DNA from: Chitinivorax sp. PXF-14
Lineage (GTDB): Bacteria > Pseudomonadota > Gammaproteobacteria > Burkholderiales > SCOH01
DNA length: 64,000 nucleotides
Direction of reading: 5' to 3'
NCBI RefSeq assembly: GCF_040812015.1
Contig: NZ_JBFNXJ010000013.1
Span: 1 to 64,000, forward strand
Shown here: positions 7,581 to 17,538 of the stretch, in pieces
How the letters are laid out: the number at the start of each line of letters is the position of its first letter
Position numbering within the stretch: the stretch's first letter is position 1
Program-made: the position numbers and the translations under genes
Notes under the pieces: generated by a model
What the model saw: the letters and a program-made list of their open reading frames with translations, nothing else
Told to the model about the DNA's origin: nothing
Databases searched by the model: none

Positions 7581-9382
7581 TGACCATGCAGGCCTGGCTA
7601 CAACTCTTGCTTTATCTCAGCGCGCTGCTGGCGCTGGCCTGGCCCTTGGGCCGCTACATGGCCGGCGTGCTCGAAGGCAGGCCGTCGCTGGCGACCCGGA
7701 TCGCGGGGCCGGTCGAGCGCCTGGCGTACCGCGCCGCCGGCGTGAAACCTGAGGCAGAAATGGGCTGGAAGGCCTATGCCGTCGCCCTGATCGTGTTCAA
7801 CCTGATCGGCGTGGTGGCAGTCTACGCGCTGCAACGCACGCAGGGCATGCTGCCGCTCAACCCGCAGGGGATGGGCGCGGTCTCGCCCGATTCATCGTTC
7901 AATACCGCGATCAGCTTCGTCACCAACACCAACTGGCAGGGCTACGGTGGCGAGACCACGATGAGCTACCTGACGCAGATGGCAGCGCTGGCGGTGCAGA
8001 ACTTCCTCTCCGCCGCCACCGGCATTGCCGTGGCCATCGCGCTGATCCGCGGTTTTGCGCGCCATAGCACGCAGACATTGGGCAACGCCTGGGTCGACCT
8101 GATGCGTTCCACCCTCTACATCCTGCTGCCGATCTCGCTGGTGATCGCCGTGGTGCTGATGGGCCAGGGCATGATCCAGAACGTCGATGGCTACAAGACG
8201 GTGCACACCGTGCAGCCCGTCACCTATGAGCAACCGAGGCTCGACGCGGCCGGCCAGCCGGTCAACGGCGCCGACGGCAAGCCGCAGATGGAATCGGTCA
8301 CCACGCAGCAGCAGATGCTGGCGATGGGCCCGGTGGCCTCGCAGGTAGCGATCAAGATGCTCGGCACCAATGGCGGTGGCTTCTTCAACGCCAATGCGGC
8401 GCATCCCTATGAAAACCCGACGCCGCTGTCGAATTTCGTACAGATGCTTGCGATTTTCCTGATCCCGGCGGCGCTGTGCTTCGTGTTCGGCCGCGTGGTC
8501 GGCGACGCGCGCCAGGGCTGGGCGATACTCGGCGCGATGACGGTGATCTTCGTCGTCATGTACGCCGTGGCGGTGTGGGCCGAGGCGCGCGGCAACCCGG
8601 GCGCGCTGGCCGGCACCGATCAGCTGGCGAGCGCACTGCAGGCCGGCGGCAATATGGAAGGCAAGGAAACGCGTTTCGGCATCGTCGCTTCCAGCCTGTT
8701 CGCGACGATCACCACGGCGGCATCGTGCGGCGCGGTCAATGCGATGCACGACTCGTTCACGCCGCTGGGCGGCCTGGTGCCACTATGGCTGATGCAGCTC
8801 GGCGAGGTGGTGTTCGGCGGCGTCGGCTCGGGCCTCTACGGCATGCTGATCTACGCCGTCATGGCCGTGTTCCTGGCCGGGCTGATGATAGGTCGCACGC
8901 CGGAATACCTGGGCAAGAAGATCGAAGCCTTCGACATCAAGATGAGCTCGCTGGCCATCCTGATCACCCCGGCGCTGGTCTTGATCGGCACCGCGATCGC
9001 CGTCGCCGCCGCCGATGGCAAGGCCGGCATCTTGAACCCCGGCGCGCATGGCTTCAGCGAGGTGCTGTATGCCTTCTCGTCGGCCGCCAACAACAATGGC
9101 AGCGCCTTTGCCGGGCTGTCCGCCAACACCCCGTTCTACAACATCCTGCTTGCCATCGCGATGTGGTTCGGCCGTTTCGGCGTGATCGTGCCCGTGCTGG
9201 CCATTGCCGGCTCGCTGGCCGCGAAGAAGCGGCTGGCCATCACCTCGGGCACCATGCCCACGCACGGGCCGCTGTTCATCTGCCTGCTGGTCGGCACGGT
9301 GATCCTGGTCGGTGCGCTGACCTATGTACCCGCACTGGCACTCGGGCCGGTGGCGGAACACGTGACCCTGTTCGCGCGCTGA
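7580..9382 (+). CDS. kdpA: Potassium-transporting ATPase, channel-like subunit KdpA
   Basis: The 600-residue integral inner-membrane subunit of the KdpFABC pump. It binds and translocates K+ through a channel-like pore with four filter repeats. The selectivity-filter-like loops are visible as [14 protein letters not shown] (about residue 115), [15 protein letters not shown] (about 260), [15 protein letters not shown] (about 380) and [14 protein letters not shown] (about 500). About ten hydrophobic segments are spread along the chain. The start overlaps the kdpF stop by one base. Length is somewhat above the E. coli protein (557) because of a longer periplasmic loop near residues 205-255, but all core motifs are intact. 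Confidence 0.97.
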   Translation: MTMQAWLQLLLYLSALLALAWPLGRYMAGVLEGRPSLATRIAGPVERLAYRAAGVKPEAEMGWKAYAVALIVFNLIGVVAVYALQRTQGMLPLNPQGMGAVSPDSSFNTAISFVTNTNWQGYGGETTMSYLTQMAALAVQNFLSAATGIAVAIALIRGFARHSTQTLGNAWVDLMRSTLYILLPISLVIAVVLMGQGMIQNVDGYKTVHTVQPVTYEQPRLDAAGQPVNGADGKPQMESVTTQQQMLAMGPVASQVAIKMLGTNGGGFFNANAAHPYENPTPLSNFVQMLAIFLIPAALCFVFGRVVGDARQGWAILGAMTVIFVVMYAVAVWAEARGNPGALAGTDQLASALQAGGNMEGKETRFGIVASSLFATITTAASCGAVNAMHDSFTPLGGLVPLWLMQLGEVVFGGVGSGLYGMLIYAVMAVFLAGLMIGRTPEYLGKKIEAFDIKMSSLAILITPALVLIGTAIAVAAADGKAGILNPGAHGFSEVLYAFSSAANNNGSAFAGLSANTPFYNILLAIAMWFGRFGVIVPVLAIAGSLAAKKRLAITSGTMPTHGPLFICLLVGTVILVGALTYVPALALGPVAEHVTLFAR

Positions 9383-9395
9383 GCGGAGGAAAAAC

Positions 9396-11534
9396 ATGAA
9401 TCCCAAGGATCAACGACATCTGGCAGCCCTCGCGGGCCACCAGCAACACGACACGCCCCCGCCGCGCAGCCACAGGCCCCGCCAGGGCCTGTGGGACCCG
9501 ACACTGCTGAAACCCGCACTGATGGATTCGTTCAGGAAACTCGACCCGCGTATCCAGCTCCGTAACCCGGTGATGTTCGTCGTCTATCTCGGCAGCATCC
9601 TGACCACCGGCCTGTTCGTGCAGGCGCTCGCGGGGCACGGCGAGGCGCCGGCCGGCTTCATTCTGGCAACCGCCGTCTGGCTGTGGTTCACCGTGCTGTT
9701 CGCCAACTTCGCCGAGGCACTGGCCGAGGGCCGCAGCAAGGCACAGGCGGCAGCCCTGCGCGGCGCCAAGCAAAACGCCATCGCCAAGAAACTGCGCGGC
9801 CAGACCCGCGAATCCGGTGTCGAGCTGACTGACGGCAACAGCCTGCGCAAGGGCGATGTCGTGCTGGTCGAGGCGCATGACGTGATTCCCGCCGACGGCG
9901 AGGTGATCGACGGCGTGGCTTCGGTCGATGAATCGGCGATCACCGGTGAATCGGCGCCGGTGATCCGCGAATCGGGTGGCGACTTCTCGGCCGTCACCGG
10001 CGGCACGCGCGTGCTGTCGGACTGGATCGTGATGCGCGTCACCGTCAACCCGGGCGAGGCCTTTCTCGACCGCATGATCGCCATGGTCGAAGGCGCCAAG
10101 CGCCAGAAGACGCCGAACGAGATCGCGCTGACGATCCTGCTCGTGGCGCTGACCATCATCTTCCTGCTGGTGACGGTGACGCTGCTGCCGTTCTCGATCT
10201 TCAGCGTCGGCGCCGCCGGTGCCGGCAGCCCGGTCACGATTACCGTGCTGACGGCGCTGCTGGTGTGCCTGATCCCGACTACGATAGGCGGGCTGCTGTC
10301 GGCCATCGGCGTGGCCGGCATGAGCCGCATGATGCAGGCGAACGTGATTGCCACCTCGGGACGCGCGGTCGAGGCTGCCGGCGACGTCGACGTGCTGCTG
10401 CTCGACAAGACCGGCACGATCACGCTCGGCAACCGCCAGGCCAGCGCCTTCATCGCCGCACCTGGCGTGGCCGAGCAGGTACTGGCCGACGCCGCGCAGC
10501 TCGCCTCATTCGCCGACGAGACGCCCGAGGGCCGCTCGATCATCGTGCTGGCCAAGCAGCGCTTCAATCTGCGCGGCCGCGAGCTGCATGAACTGCACGC
10601 CAGTTTCATCCCGTTCACGGCGCAGACGCGCATGAGCGGCGTCGACCTGCCCGATCGGCAGATCCGCAAGGGCGCGGTCGATGCGATGCGGGCGCATGCC
10701 AAGCAGCTGGGCCATCCCTTCCCGAAGGAGGTCGAGCAGGCGGTCAGCGATGTCGCACGCCGCGGCAGCACCCCGCTGGTGGTGTCGGACGATCAGCGCG
10801 TGCTCGGCGTGGTCGAGCTGAAGGACATCGTCAAGGGCGGTATCAAGGAGCGCTTTGCCGAGCTGCGCCGGATGGGCATCAAGACCGTCATGATCACCGG
10901 TGACAACCCGCAGACGGCGGCGGCCATCGCGGCTGAGGCGGGCGTGGATGACTTCCTTGCCGAAGCCACGCCGGAAGCCAAGCTCAAACTGATCCGCAGC
11001 CATCAGGGCGAGGGCAAGCTGGTGGCGATGACCGGCGACGGCACCAACGATGCCCCGGCGCTGGCGCAGGCCGATGTCGCGGTGGCGATGAACACCGGCA
11101 CGCAGGCGGCGAAAGAGGCCGGCAATATGGTCGACCTCGATTCGAACCCGACCAAGCTGATCGAGATCGTCGAGATCGGCAAGCAGATGCTGATGACACG
11201 CGGCTCATTGACAACCTTCAGCATCGCCAACGACGTGGCCAAGTTCTTCGCCATCATCCCGGCCATGTTCGCGACGACCTATCCGCAGCTCGACGCGCTC
11301 AACGTGATGGGGCTCAACAGCCCGTCGAGCGCGATCATGTCGGCGGTGATCTTCAATGCGCTGATCATCGTCGCGCTGATCCCGCTGGCGCTGAAGGGGG
11401 TGACCTACCGCGCCCTCGGCGCCGCCACGCTGCTGCGGCGCAACCTGCTGATCTACGGCCTGGGCGGCATCATCGTGCCCTTTGCCGGCATCAAGGTGAT
11501 TGATATGGCGCTCGGGCTCTTGGGTCTGGCATGA
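9396..11534 (+). CDS. kdpB: Potassium-transporting ATPase, catalytic subunit KdpB
   Basis: A 712-residue P-type ATPase that drives K+ import through KdpA. The phosphorylation motif DKTGT places the catalytic aspartate at residue 337. The actuator-domain ITGES lies near 185, and the hinge [16 protein letters not shown] near 550 completes the phosphatase triad. The N-terminus is about 30 residues longer than E. coli KdpB, with a basic, proline-rich cytosolic leader ([17 protein letters not shown]). The gene begins 13 nt after kdpA with GGAGG upstream. Nothing is truncated, so the pump should be functional. Confidence 0.97.
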   Translation: MNPKDQRHLAALAGHQQHDTPPPRSHRPRQGLWDPTLLKPALMDSFRKLDPRIQLRNPVMFVVYLGSILTTGLFVQALAGHGEAPAGFILATAVWLWFTVLFANFAEALAEGRSKAQAAALRGAKQNAIAKKLRGQTRESGVELTDGNSLRKGDVVLVEAHDVIPADGEVIDGVASVDESAITGESAPVIRESGGDFSAVTGGTRVLSDWIVMRVTVNPGEAFLDRMIAMVEGAKRQKTPNEIALTILLVALTIIFLLVTVTLLPFSIFSVGAAGAGSPVTITVLTALLVCLIPTTIGGLLSAIGVAGMSRMMQANVIATSGRAVEAAGDVDVLLLDKTGTITLGNRQASAFIAAPGVAEQVLADAAQLASFADETPEGRSIIVLAKQRFNLRGRELHELHASFIPFTAQTRMSGVDLPDRQIRKGAVDAMRAHAKQLGHPFPKEVEQAVSDVARRGSTPLVVSDDQRVLGVVELKDIVKGGIKERFAELRRMGIKTVMITGDNPQTAAAIAAEAGVDDFLAEATPEAKLKLIRSHQGEGKLVAMTGDGTNDAPALAQADVAVAMNTGTQAAKEAGNMVDLDSNPTKLIEIVEIGKQMLMTRGSLTTFSIANDVAKFFAIIPAMFATTYPQLDALNVMGLNSPSSAIMSAVIFNALIIVALIPLALKGVTYRALGAATLLRRNLLIYGLGGIIVPFAGIKVIDMALGLLGLA

Positions 11535-11591
11535 CAACGTGTGGCAGGCCGGCGTGTCCCCGGCCTGTCGATGAATCAGGAGTGATATGTG

Positions 11592-12167
11592 ATGAAACAA
11601 ACCTTACGCCCCGCGGTGACATTGTTTGTGCTGCTGACAGCGCTGACCGGCCTTGCCTACCCGCTACTGACGACGGGAATCGGCAAATTGCTGTTCCCCG
11701 CCCAGGTGGCAGGGAGTCTGATCGTTCAGGACGGCAGAACAGTCGGCTCTGAACTGATCGGCCAGCAATTCACCGAGCCGCGGTATTTCTGGGGCCGCCC
11801 CTCCGCCACCATCCCGATGCCCTACAATGCAGCCGCCTCCGGCGGCACCAACCTGGGCCCGCTGAACCCGGCGCTGGCCGACGCGGTCCACACCCGTATC
11901 GCCGCGCTCAAGGCAGCCGACCCGGGCAACACCGCGCCGATACCGGTCGACCTGGTCACCGCCTCGGCCAGCGGCCTCGATCCGCACATCAGCCCGGCGG
12001 CGGCGCAGTATCAGGCCGCGCGCGTTGCCCGGGCACGCCAGCTGGCGCCGGCCGAGGTAGCAGCGCTGATCGGCCGCCATACCGAGCCGCCGCAGTGGGG
12101 GCTGTTCGGCGAAGCGCGGGTCAATGTGCTGAAATTGAACCTGGCCCTCGATGCATTGAAACGCTAG
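11592..12167 (+). CDS. kdpC: Potassium-transporting ATPase subunit KdpC
   Basis: A 191-residue single-span subunit of KdpFABC with an N-terminal membrane anchor (about residues 7-27, ending LAYPLLTTG) and a periplasmic domain. Family signatures are [29 protein letters not shown] and, near the C-terminus, [18 protein letters not shown]. KdpC is thought to help couple ATP hydrolysis to K+ binding at KdpA. AGGAG at 11578-11582 is 9 nt from this ATG; an adjacent GTG one codon earlier is also possible. The gap after kdpB is 57 nt. Confidence 0.96.
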   Translation: MKQTLRPAVTLFVLLTALTGLAYPLLTTGIGKLLFPAQVAGSLIVQDGRTVGSELIGQQFTEPRYFWGRPSATIPMPYNAAASGGTNLGPLNPALADAVHTRIAALKAADPGNTAPIPVDLVTASASGLDPHISPAAAQYQAARVARARQLAPAEVAALIGRHTEPPQWGLFGEARVNVLKLNLALDALKR

Positions 12168-12275
12168 CCTGCGAGGCAATGCCGACGCGCCCTGCAGCCG
12201 TGCCGGGAGCCGCGCCGGCATTGGCGCTGCAGCCCTGGCAGGCCCCGGCCTGCCGCACACACGACACGAAGAACG

Positions 12276-14990
12276 ATGCAAGACACCCGCCCAGACCCCG
12301 ATCAACTGCTCGAGAAAGTGATGCTCGAGGAAGCCCGCCAGCACCGCGGCCGCCTGAAGATCTTCTTTGGCGGCTGTGCCGGCGTCGGCAAGACCTATGC
12401 GATGCTCAATGCCGCGCGGCAAGCCCACGCGAAGGGGCTGGACGTGGTTGTCGGCATCGTCGAGACCCATGGCCGGGCCGAGACGGCCAGGCTGCTCGAC
12501 GGCCTGGCGCGGCTGCCGCCACGGCAGGTCGATCACCGCGGCCGACAGTTGCCGGAATTCGATCTCGACGCGGCGCTCGCACGCCAGCCGCAACTGATCC
12601 TGATCGACGAGCTGGCCCACACCAACGTCGAGGGCTCGCGCCACACCAAGCGCTGGCAGGATGTCGAGGAACTGCTCGGCGCCGGCATCGATGTCTACAC
12701 CACGGTCAACGTCCAGCACCTCGAGCGGCTCAACGACATCGTCGGGCAGATCACCGGCATCCGCGTGTGGGAGACGGTGCCCGACCGCATCTTCGACGAG
12801 GCCGACGAGATCTCGCTGGTCGACCTGCCGCCCGACGAGCTGCTGCTGCGCCTCAAGGAAGGCAAGGTGTATGTGCCGCACCAGGCCGAGCGCGCGGCCA
12901 GACACTTCTTCCGCAAGGGCAACCTGATCGCGCTGCGCGAGCTGGCGCTGCGGCGCACCGCCGACCGCGTTGATGCACAGATGCGCGACTACCGGGCCGA
13001 TCAGTCGATCAGCCAGGTGTGGCAGGCCAAGGAACGGCTGCTGCTGTGCGTCGGGCCCGGCCCGGCCGGCAACACGCTGGTACGCAGCGCGGCGCGGCTC
13101 GCGGCCAGCCTCAAGGCCGACTGGATCGCCGTCTACGTCGAGACCCCCAGGCTGCAGCGGTTGTCCGACGCTCATCGCGAGCGCATTTTGCAGACGCTGA
13201 AACTGGCGCAGGAGCTCGGCGCCGAGACCGCCACGCTGGCCGGCCCAGATGTCAGCAGCGTGCTGCTCGGCTACGCCGGCAGCCGCAATGTCTCCAAGCT
13301 GGTGGTCGGCAAGAGCCAGCGCCGCTACTGGACGGCAATCGGGCGGCCATCGCTGGCCGACGAGCTGGGCCGGCACTCGATCGACGTCGATGTGTATGTC
13401 GTCGGCCATGAGCTGCCCGAGCAGCCGGCGGACGCGCGCGCCAGCACCGACACCATCAGCCTGGAATTCGAAGAGGTGGTCGAGGCGCGCAAACGCGGCT
13501 ACCTGTGGGCGCTGGCCGTGAGCGTCGCCACCACGCTGATCGCCTCCCCGCTCGCCAGCTTTCTCTACCTGCCCAACGTCGTCATGCTCTACCTGCTCGG
13601 GGTGGTGCTGGTGGCGGTGCGCTACGGCCACGGGCCGGCGGTGCTGTCGTCCTTCCTCAGCGTGGCGGCTTTCGACTTCTTTTTCGTGCCGCCGCGCCTG
13701 TCGTTTGCCGTCTCGGATACGCAATACCTGCTGACTTTCGCCGTGCTGCTGGTGGTGGCGCTGGTGATCAGCCAGCTCACCGCCAGCCTGCGCTACCAGG
13801 CGCATATCGCCACCTATCGCGAACGCCGCACCAGCGCGCTGTACAGTATGGCGCAGGCGCTCTCGGCCGCGCTCGCCACCTCGCAGATCATCGAGATCGC
13901 CAGCCGCCACCTGTGCGCCACCTTCCACGCCAAGGTGGCCGTGCTGCTGCCCGACAGCCACGAGGCGGTGCGCCAGCCGCTGCAGGAGATGAGCGCCGAG
14001 GTGCTCGAAACGACCGACCTGGGCGTGGCGCAGTGGGTCTACGACCATCAGGAGGTCGCCGGCCTCGGCACCTACACCCTGCCGGCCCACGCCGCCCGTT
14101 ACCTGCCACTGAAGGCGCCGATGCGCACGCGTGGCGTGCTCGCCATCCAGCCCGACAACCCGCGCCACATCATGTCGCCGGAGCAGCAGCGCCTGCTCGA
14201 TACCTTTGCCGCGCAGATCGCGCTGGCGCTGGAACGGGTTCATTACGTCGAGGTGGCGCAGGACGCGGTGGTGACGATGGAGGCCGAGCGCCTGCGCAAT
14301 TCGCTGCTGTCGGCCATCTCGCACGACCTGCGCACGCCGCTGACGGTGATCGTGGGCCTCGCCTCCACGCTGGCTTCCGATGCCGGCCTCAACGACGAGA
14401 CACGGCGCGAGCTGGCGACGTCGATGCAGGAAGAGGCCATGCGCATGAGCGGGCTCGTCACCAACCTGCTCGACATGGCGCGGCTGCAGGCTGGCGGCGT
14501 GCAGCTGTCGAAGCAGTGGCAGTTGCCGGAGGAAGTGATCGGCAGCGCCCTGCGTGCCAGCGAACGGCTGCTGCGCGAGCATCGGGTGACGGTCGAGGTC
14601 GCCCCCGAGGTGCCGCTGGTGTCATTCGACGCGGTGCTGGTGGAGCGCGTGTTGTGCAACCTGCTCGAGAACGCGGCCAAGTACACGCCGCCGGGCAGCA
14701 CCATCCGCATCGCGGTGCAGCCGGCCGAGCACGATGTCCACCTGGTGGTCGAGGACAACGGGCCGGGGCTGCAGGCCGGCATGGAAGAAAAGGTGTTCGA
14801 CAAGTTCACGCGCGGCGAAAAGGAGTCGGCCAAGCCCGGCGTCGGGCTTGGTCTCGCCATCTGCCGTGCCATCGTCGAGGCGCATGGCGGTAGAATCTGG
14901 GCCGATAGCCGCCCCGGCGGCGGCGCGCGCTTCACTGTCGCGCTGCCCGCCAGCGAACCCCCAGCGCTGGAAACCGCAGAGGCCAGCTGA
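12276..14990 (+). CDS. kdpD: Potassium/turgor sensor histidine kinase KdpD
   Basis: A 904-residue sensor kinase that phosphorylates KdpE under K+ limitation. The order is: N-terminal KdpD cytosolic domain with Walker A GGCAGVGKT (residues 32-40) and the Walker B-like LILIDELAHTN; a Usp-like domain (about 245-385); four closely spaced membrane helices (about 405-505); a GAF region (about 520-655); HisKA with the phospho-acceptor His683 in SAISHDLRTPLT; and an HATPase domain with NLLENAAKYTPP, DNGPGLQ and GVGLGLAICR boxes. All catalytic elements are present. It follows kdpC by 108 nt without a visible terminator and precedes kdpE by 23 nt. Confidence 0.96.
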   Translation: MQDTRPDPDQLLEKVMLEEARQHRGRLKIFFGGCAGVGKTYAMLNAARQAHAKGLDVVVGIVETHGRAETARLLDGLARLPPRQVDHRGRQLPEFDLDAALARQPQLILIDELAHTNVEGSRHTKRWQDVEELLGAGIDVYTTVNVQHLERLNDIVGQITGIRVWETVPDRIFDEADEISLVDLPPDELLLRLKEGKVYVPHQAERAARHFFRKGNLIALRELALRRTADRVDAQMRDYRADQSISQVWQAKERLLLCVGPGPAGNTLVRSAARLAASLKADWIAVYVETPRLQRLSDAHRERILQTLKLAQELGAETATLAGPDVSSVLLGYAGSRNVSKLVVGKSQRRYWTAIGRPSLADELGRHSIDVDVYVVGHELPEQPADARASTDTISLEFEEVVEARKRGYLWALAVSVATTLIASPLASFLYLPNVVMLYLLGVVLVAVRYGHGPAVLSSFLSVAAFDFFFVPPRLSFAVSDTQYLLTFAVLLVVALVISQLTASLRYQAHIATYRERRTSALYSMAQALSAALATSQIIEIASRHLCATFHAKVAVLLPDSHEAVRQPLQEMSAEVLETTDLGVAQWVYDHQEVAGLGTYTLPAHAARYLPLKAPMRTRGVLAIQPDNPRHIMSPEQQRLLDTFAAQIALALERVHYVEVAQDAVVTMEAERLRNSLLSAISHDLRTPLTVIVGLASTLASDAGLNDETRRELATSMQEEAMRMSGLVTNLLDMARLQAGGVQLSKQWQLPEEVIGSALRASERLLREHRVTVEVAPEVPLVSFDAVLVERVLCNLLENAAKYTPPGSTIRIAVQPAEHDVHLVVEDNGPGLQAGMEEKVFDKFTRGEKESAKPGVGLGLAICRAIVEAHGGRIWADSRPGGGARFTVALPASEPPALETAEAS

Positions 14991-15013
14991 GCCGCGCCCC
15001 TCAAGACCGAGCC

Positions 15014-15712
15014 ATGAACGATATCGCCGCCACCGTTCTCGTCATCGAGGATGAAAAGCAGATCCGCCGCTTCCTGCGCGTTACGCTGGAGGCCGCCGGC
15101 TTCGCCGTGCACGAGGCCGACAACGCGCGCCAGGGGCTGATCGAGGCCGGCACGCGGCAACCCGACCTGCTGATCGTGGACCTCGGCCTGCCCGACCGCG
15201 ACGGCGTTGATCTGATCCGCGATCTGCGCAGCTGGAGCAGCGTGCCGGTGATCGTCCTGTCAGCCCGCACGCAGGAGACGGACAAGGTCACCGCGCTCGA
15301 CGCCGGCGCCGACGACTATCTCACCAAGCCGTTTGGCAGCCCCGAGCTGCTGGCCCGCATCCGCGCCCACCTGCGCCGGCGCACCGTAACACCCGACAGC
15401 GAGCACCCCAGCGCCCGCTTTGGCGAGGTCGTCGTCGATCTGGCCAGCCGCGAGGTGACGCGCGCGGGCAGCGCGGTCCACCTGACGCCGACCGAGTTCC
15501 GGCTGCTGGCGACGCTGATCCGCCACAGCGGGAAAGTGCTCACCCACCGGCAATTACTGCGCGAGGTATGGGGGCCGAGCCATATCGAGCAACACCACTA
15601 CCTGCGCATCTATATGGGCAACCTGCGGCAGAAGCTCGAGCGCGACCCGGCGCAACCGGCGTTTCTGCTGACCGAGACCGGCGTCGGCTATCGCCTGGCA
15701 GCCGGCAACTGA
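15014..15712 (+). CDS. kdpE: Response regulator KdpE
   Basis: A 232-residue OmpR-family response regulator. The receiver domain (about 7-120) has the acidic pair in VIEDEKQ, the phospho-acceptor Asp56 in LLIVDLGLPD, and the conserved lysine in YLTKPFG. The C-terminal winged helix (about 135-230) ends with the HYLRIYMGNLRQKLE recognition region and GVGYRL. It should activate the kdp promoter, probably through the duplicated element at 7254-7308. It closes the operon; no clear T-run terminator lies directly after it, and the next terminator belongs to the small RNA downstream. Confidence 0.96.
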   Translation: MNDIAATVLVIEDEKQIRRFLRVTLEAAGFAVHEADNARQGLIEAGTRQPDLLIVDLGLPDRDGVDLIRDLRSWSSVPVIVLSARTQETDKVTALDAGADDYLTKPFGSPELLARIRAHLRRRTVTPDSEHPSARFGEVVVDLASREVTRAGSAVHLTPTEFRLLATLIRHSGKVLTHRQLLREVWGPSHIEQHHYLRIYMGNLRQKLERDPAQPAFLLTETGVGYRLAAGN

Positions 15713-15784
15713 CGCGGCCCCATGGCCAAGCCCGGCGGGCGGAGCCTGATGCGCGGCCCGCGCGGGGCGGCGCTTCCGGATTGC

Positions 15785-15798
15785 TTGATCTTGATCAA
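15785..15798 (+). promoter_or_regulatory. FNR/ANR box, perfect consensus
   Basis: TTGATCTTGATCAA is an exact TTGAT-N4-ATCAA site, the binding motif of FNR-type oxygen-sensing activators. Its centre (15791.5) is 41.5 bp before 15833, the position expected for class II activation. A TATACG -10-like element sits at 15824-15829, and no gene starts downstream on this strand, which points to a non-coding transcript. Confidence 0.8.
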
Positions 15799-15832
15799 AC
15801 CATAACCCCACACATAGTGGGACTATACGTTC

Positions 15833-15904
15833 CAGAAGGTTCTGCCTTCTGCTTGTGTATCTCCAGTGGTTAATTCGACCCGCACGTGATGCGGGTCTTT
15901 TTTT
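15833..15904 (+). ncRNA. Candidate FNR-activated small RNA, about 72 nt
   Basis: The segment folds into a 5' hairpin (CAGAAGG 15833-15839, 5-nt loop, CCTTCTG 15845-15851), then about 25 nt predicted unpaired (15852-15876), then an intrinsic terminator with a perfect 8-bp stem and seven T's. The unpaired part contains TATCTCC, complementary to a GGAGATA ribosome-binding site, as in Hfq-dependent regulators that block translation. The 5' end predicted from the FNR site coincides with the first base of the hairpin. There is no start codon with a ribosome site and no meaningful open frame. By architecture and control it is comparable to FnrS of E. coli and AniS of Neisseria; I cannot confirm sequence homology. 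Confidence 0.7.
15877..15904 (+). terminator. Intrinsic terminator of the small RNA
   Basis: GACCCGCA, loop CGTGA, TGCGGGTC, then seven T's (15898-15904). It reads out only on the plus strand, so it does not serve the minus-strand gene ending at 15921. Confidence 0.9.
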
Positions 15905-15920
15905 GCCCGGCCGCCACGGG

Positions 15921-16337
15921 CTAGCGCTCGAACCAGTGCGGGCACCAGGCATGCGGGTTGCGCCAGATGCCGCCGGGGCAATCGCCGTAGCCCTCGACGA
16001 AACGGGCACGCAAGCCGGCCTCCATGCCCTTGAGAAAGGCACGTTCGCCCTCCCCCTCGCAGACGCCAAAGTAGGCGTAGCCGAGATAGCCCTCGCGATA
16101 ACCGGTGGATTCGCTGCAATACAGCCGCAGGCCCTGAGCGTAGGCCGTGCGATAGGCTGCTTCGTCCAGCGCCACGCCGGCGCGGCGGCAGCTGTCGCGA
16201 TGCTGTTCGAGGCGCCAGCCGGGCCACCCCTCCCTCCCGTCCTTGTTGCCGATGCCGGCCGGCGCGCGGCACTCGTCGCCGTTCATGGTGGCGCAGGCGG
16301 ATAAACAAATCGTCAGCAACAGCAGCAGCTTGCGCAT
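15921..16337 (-). CDS. DUF2799-type lipoprotein
   Basis: A 138-residue secreted protein with a lipoprotein signal peptide (MRKLLLLLTICLSAC, lipid-modified cysteine about residue 15). The mature part has six or more conserved cysteines and the spaced pattern GREGW, HRDSC, GVALDEAAYRTAY, GLRLYC and GYREGYLGYAYFGVC, which fits the DUF2799 family of unknown function. It is probably anchored in the periplasm or outer membrane with disulfides. GAGGAGG precedes the ATG. The gene begins with no gap after the Mut7-C gene, so the two form one transcript. Confidence 0.75.
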   Translation of the reverse strand: MRKLLLLLTICLSACATMNGDECRAPAGIGNKDGREGWPGWRLEQHRDSCRRAGVALDEAAYRTAYAQGLRLYCSESTGYREGYLGYAYFGVCEGEGERAFLKGMEAGLRARFVEGYGDCPGGIWRNPHAWCPHWFER

Positions 16338-17066
16338 TCATTCCTCCTCGGCCGCGAGGGTGCGGCTCACTTCGGCCCGGATCCGCTCGACGTGGCTGCC
16401 TTCCCAGTAAACCTGGTGACAACCCTGGCAGCAGAAATAGCGCGTCTGCCAGGCCTGGACGCGGGCCGGCACGCGCTCGCGCACCGCGTCGAGCGTGCTG
16501 GGCACGAGCAGATCGTTGCACTGGCTGCAACGGCTGAACGGATGCAGGTGATGGCGCAAGCCGAAACGCAGAAACAACTCCCGCAACTGTCCCGCGAGAT
16601 CGGTGTGATAGACAAACGCGCCCACGCTGACGACACTGTGCTTGAGCACACCCACGTCGCGCGTCAGCACGATGCGCTGCTCGGCCACCGCTTGCGCGAT
16701 CAGCTCGGGGTCATCGATGTCGGGCCGGTAGGCGCAATCGAGGCCCAGCAGGCGCAGACGGCGGGCCAGCCGCCCCAGGTGCGCATCAAGGATGAAGCGT
16801 GGCGCCGCCGCACCCGTCGGCTGCAGACCCGCCCAGGGCGATACCTCGACCGTCTCACCGCCATCGAGACGTGCGGACAGTGCGGCCGCCCGGCCATCGA
16901 TCAGCAGGCGGCCGACCTCGGTATGCGGCACGCCGAGCGACTCGACCCTATCCTTGACGGCGGGCCGGCCGGCAACGGGCACCCGCAAGGGGCCGTCGCG
17001 CCGCAGCGGTGGCAGAAAGCGGACGAGCTTGCCGCCTATCAGGAAAGTGCTACAGGGCATCTCCAT
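16338..17066 (-). CDS. Mut7-C ubiquitin-like plus Mut7-C RNase-domain protein
   Basis: A 242-residue cytosolic protein with two parts. Residues about 8-78 form a ThiS/MoaD-like ubiquitin-fold domain (LVRFLPPLRR, EVGRLLIDG, VEVSPW). Residues about 85-235 form a Mut7-C (former DUF82) PIN-like domain: FILDAHLGRLARRLRLLGLD with the leading acidic residue, IVLTRDVGVLK, and a C-terminal zinc ribbon with paired CSQC and CCQGC cysteines ending QVYWEGSH. Mut7-C is predicted to be an RNase by relationship to exonuclease Mut-7; the bacterial substrate is unknown. The ATG at 17066 gives the family N-terminus but lacks a strong ribosome site. Confidence 0.8.
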   Translation of the reverse strand: MEMPCSTFLIGGKLVRFLPPLRRDGPLRVPVAGRPAVKDRVESLGVPHTEVGRLLIDGRAAALSARLDGGETVEVSPWAGLQPTGAAAPRFILDAHLGRLARRLRLLGLDCAYRPDIDDPELIAQAVAEQRIVLTRDVGVLKHSVVSVGAFVYHTDLAGQLRELFLRFGLRHHLHPFSRCSQCNDLLVPSTLDAVRERVPARVQAWQTRYFCCQGCHQVYWEGSHVERIRAEVSRTLAAEEE

Positions 17067-17124
17067 GGTCGAGATGAGCGTGCAATTGTCGAGGTTGCTT
17101 TCTAAGCTTAATGGGCCGTCGCGA

Positions 17125-17370
17125 CTACTGCGCGGCGTCGGGCGGCACGGGCGCGGCATCGGCGCCCTGGCTGCTCGCCGCGTCGATGGCGGCCCCGGTC
17201 ACCTTGGCGGCTCCCTTGACGGTGCCGACGGCAACATCGGTGGCCACGCTGGCTGCCGTCACGCCGACGCTGACCGCCGTTGACGCCACCGCCGCGGTCG
17301 CGGTTACCACTGCGCAGCCGTTGAGCCAGGCGAGTGGCAGGCAAAGGCATAGAAATAGAATACGTAGCAT
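17125..17370 (-). CDS. Small Ala/Val-rich lipoprotein
   Basis: An 81-residue protein starting MLRILFLCLCLPLAWLNGC, a lipoprotein signal with the lipid-modified cysteine at about 19. The mature part is almost entirely Ala/Val/Thr/Ser in a quasi-repeat (TAVSVGVTAASVATDVAVG) followed by VKGAAKVTGAAID, suggesting an amphipathic helix against a membrane. Tiny lipoproteins of this composition are common in Beta- and Gammaproteobacteria and have no known function. It lies 58 nt upstream of the Mut7-C gene on the same strand and is divergent from the DUF2252 gene. Confidence 0.65.
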   Translation of the reverse strand: MLRILFLCLCLPLAWLNGCAVVTATAAVASTAVSVGVTAASVATDVAVGTVKGAAKVTGAAIDAASSQGADAAPVPPDAAQ

Positions 17371-17538
17371 ATTGATACTCGGGCACCGCGAAAGCCGCCA
17401 CGAGCAGGCGAAGTCCAGCACAACCCGCAAGCCAGGGTGGGCTGACGACGCAGGATGCCGCTCGTGCAAGCGCTGTTTCGAGGTGCCAGCTCCAGGCAGA
17501 CACAAAAGGCCAGTATACCCCCGGATCACCAATCAGCC

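Noticed and set aside
11664-14582. A 972-codon open frame antisense to kdpC and kdpD
   Set aside because: It mirrors the third-position GC bias of the real genes, has arginine/histidine/glutamine-rich low-similarity composition, and the plus-strand proteins are unmistakable.
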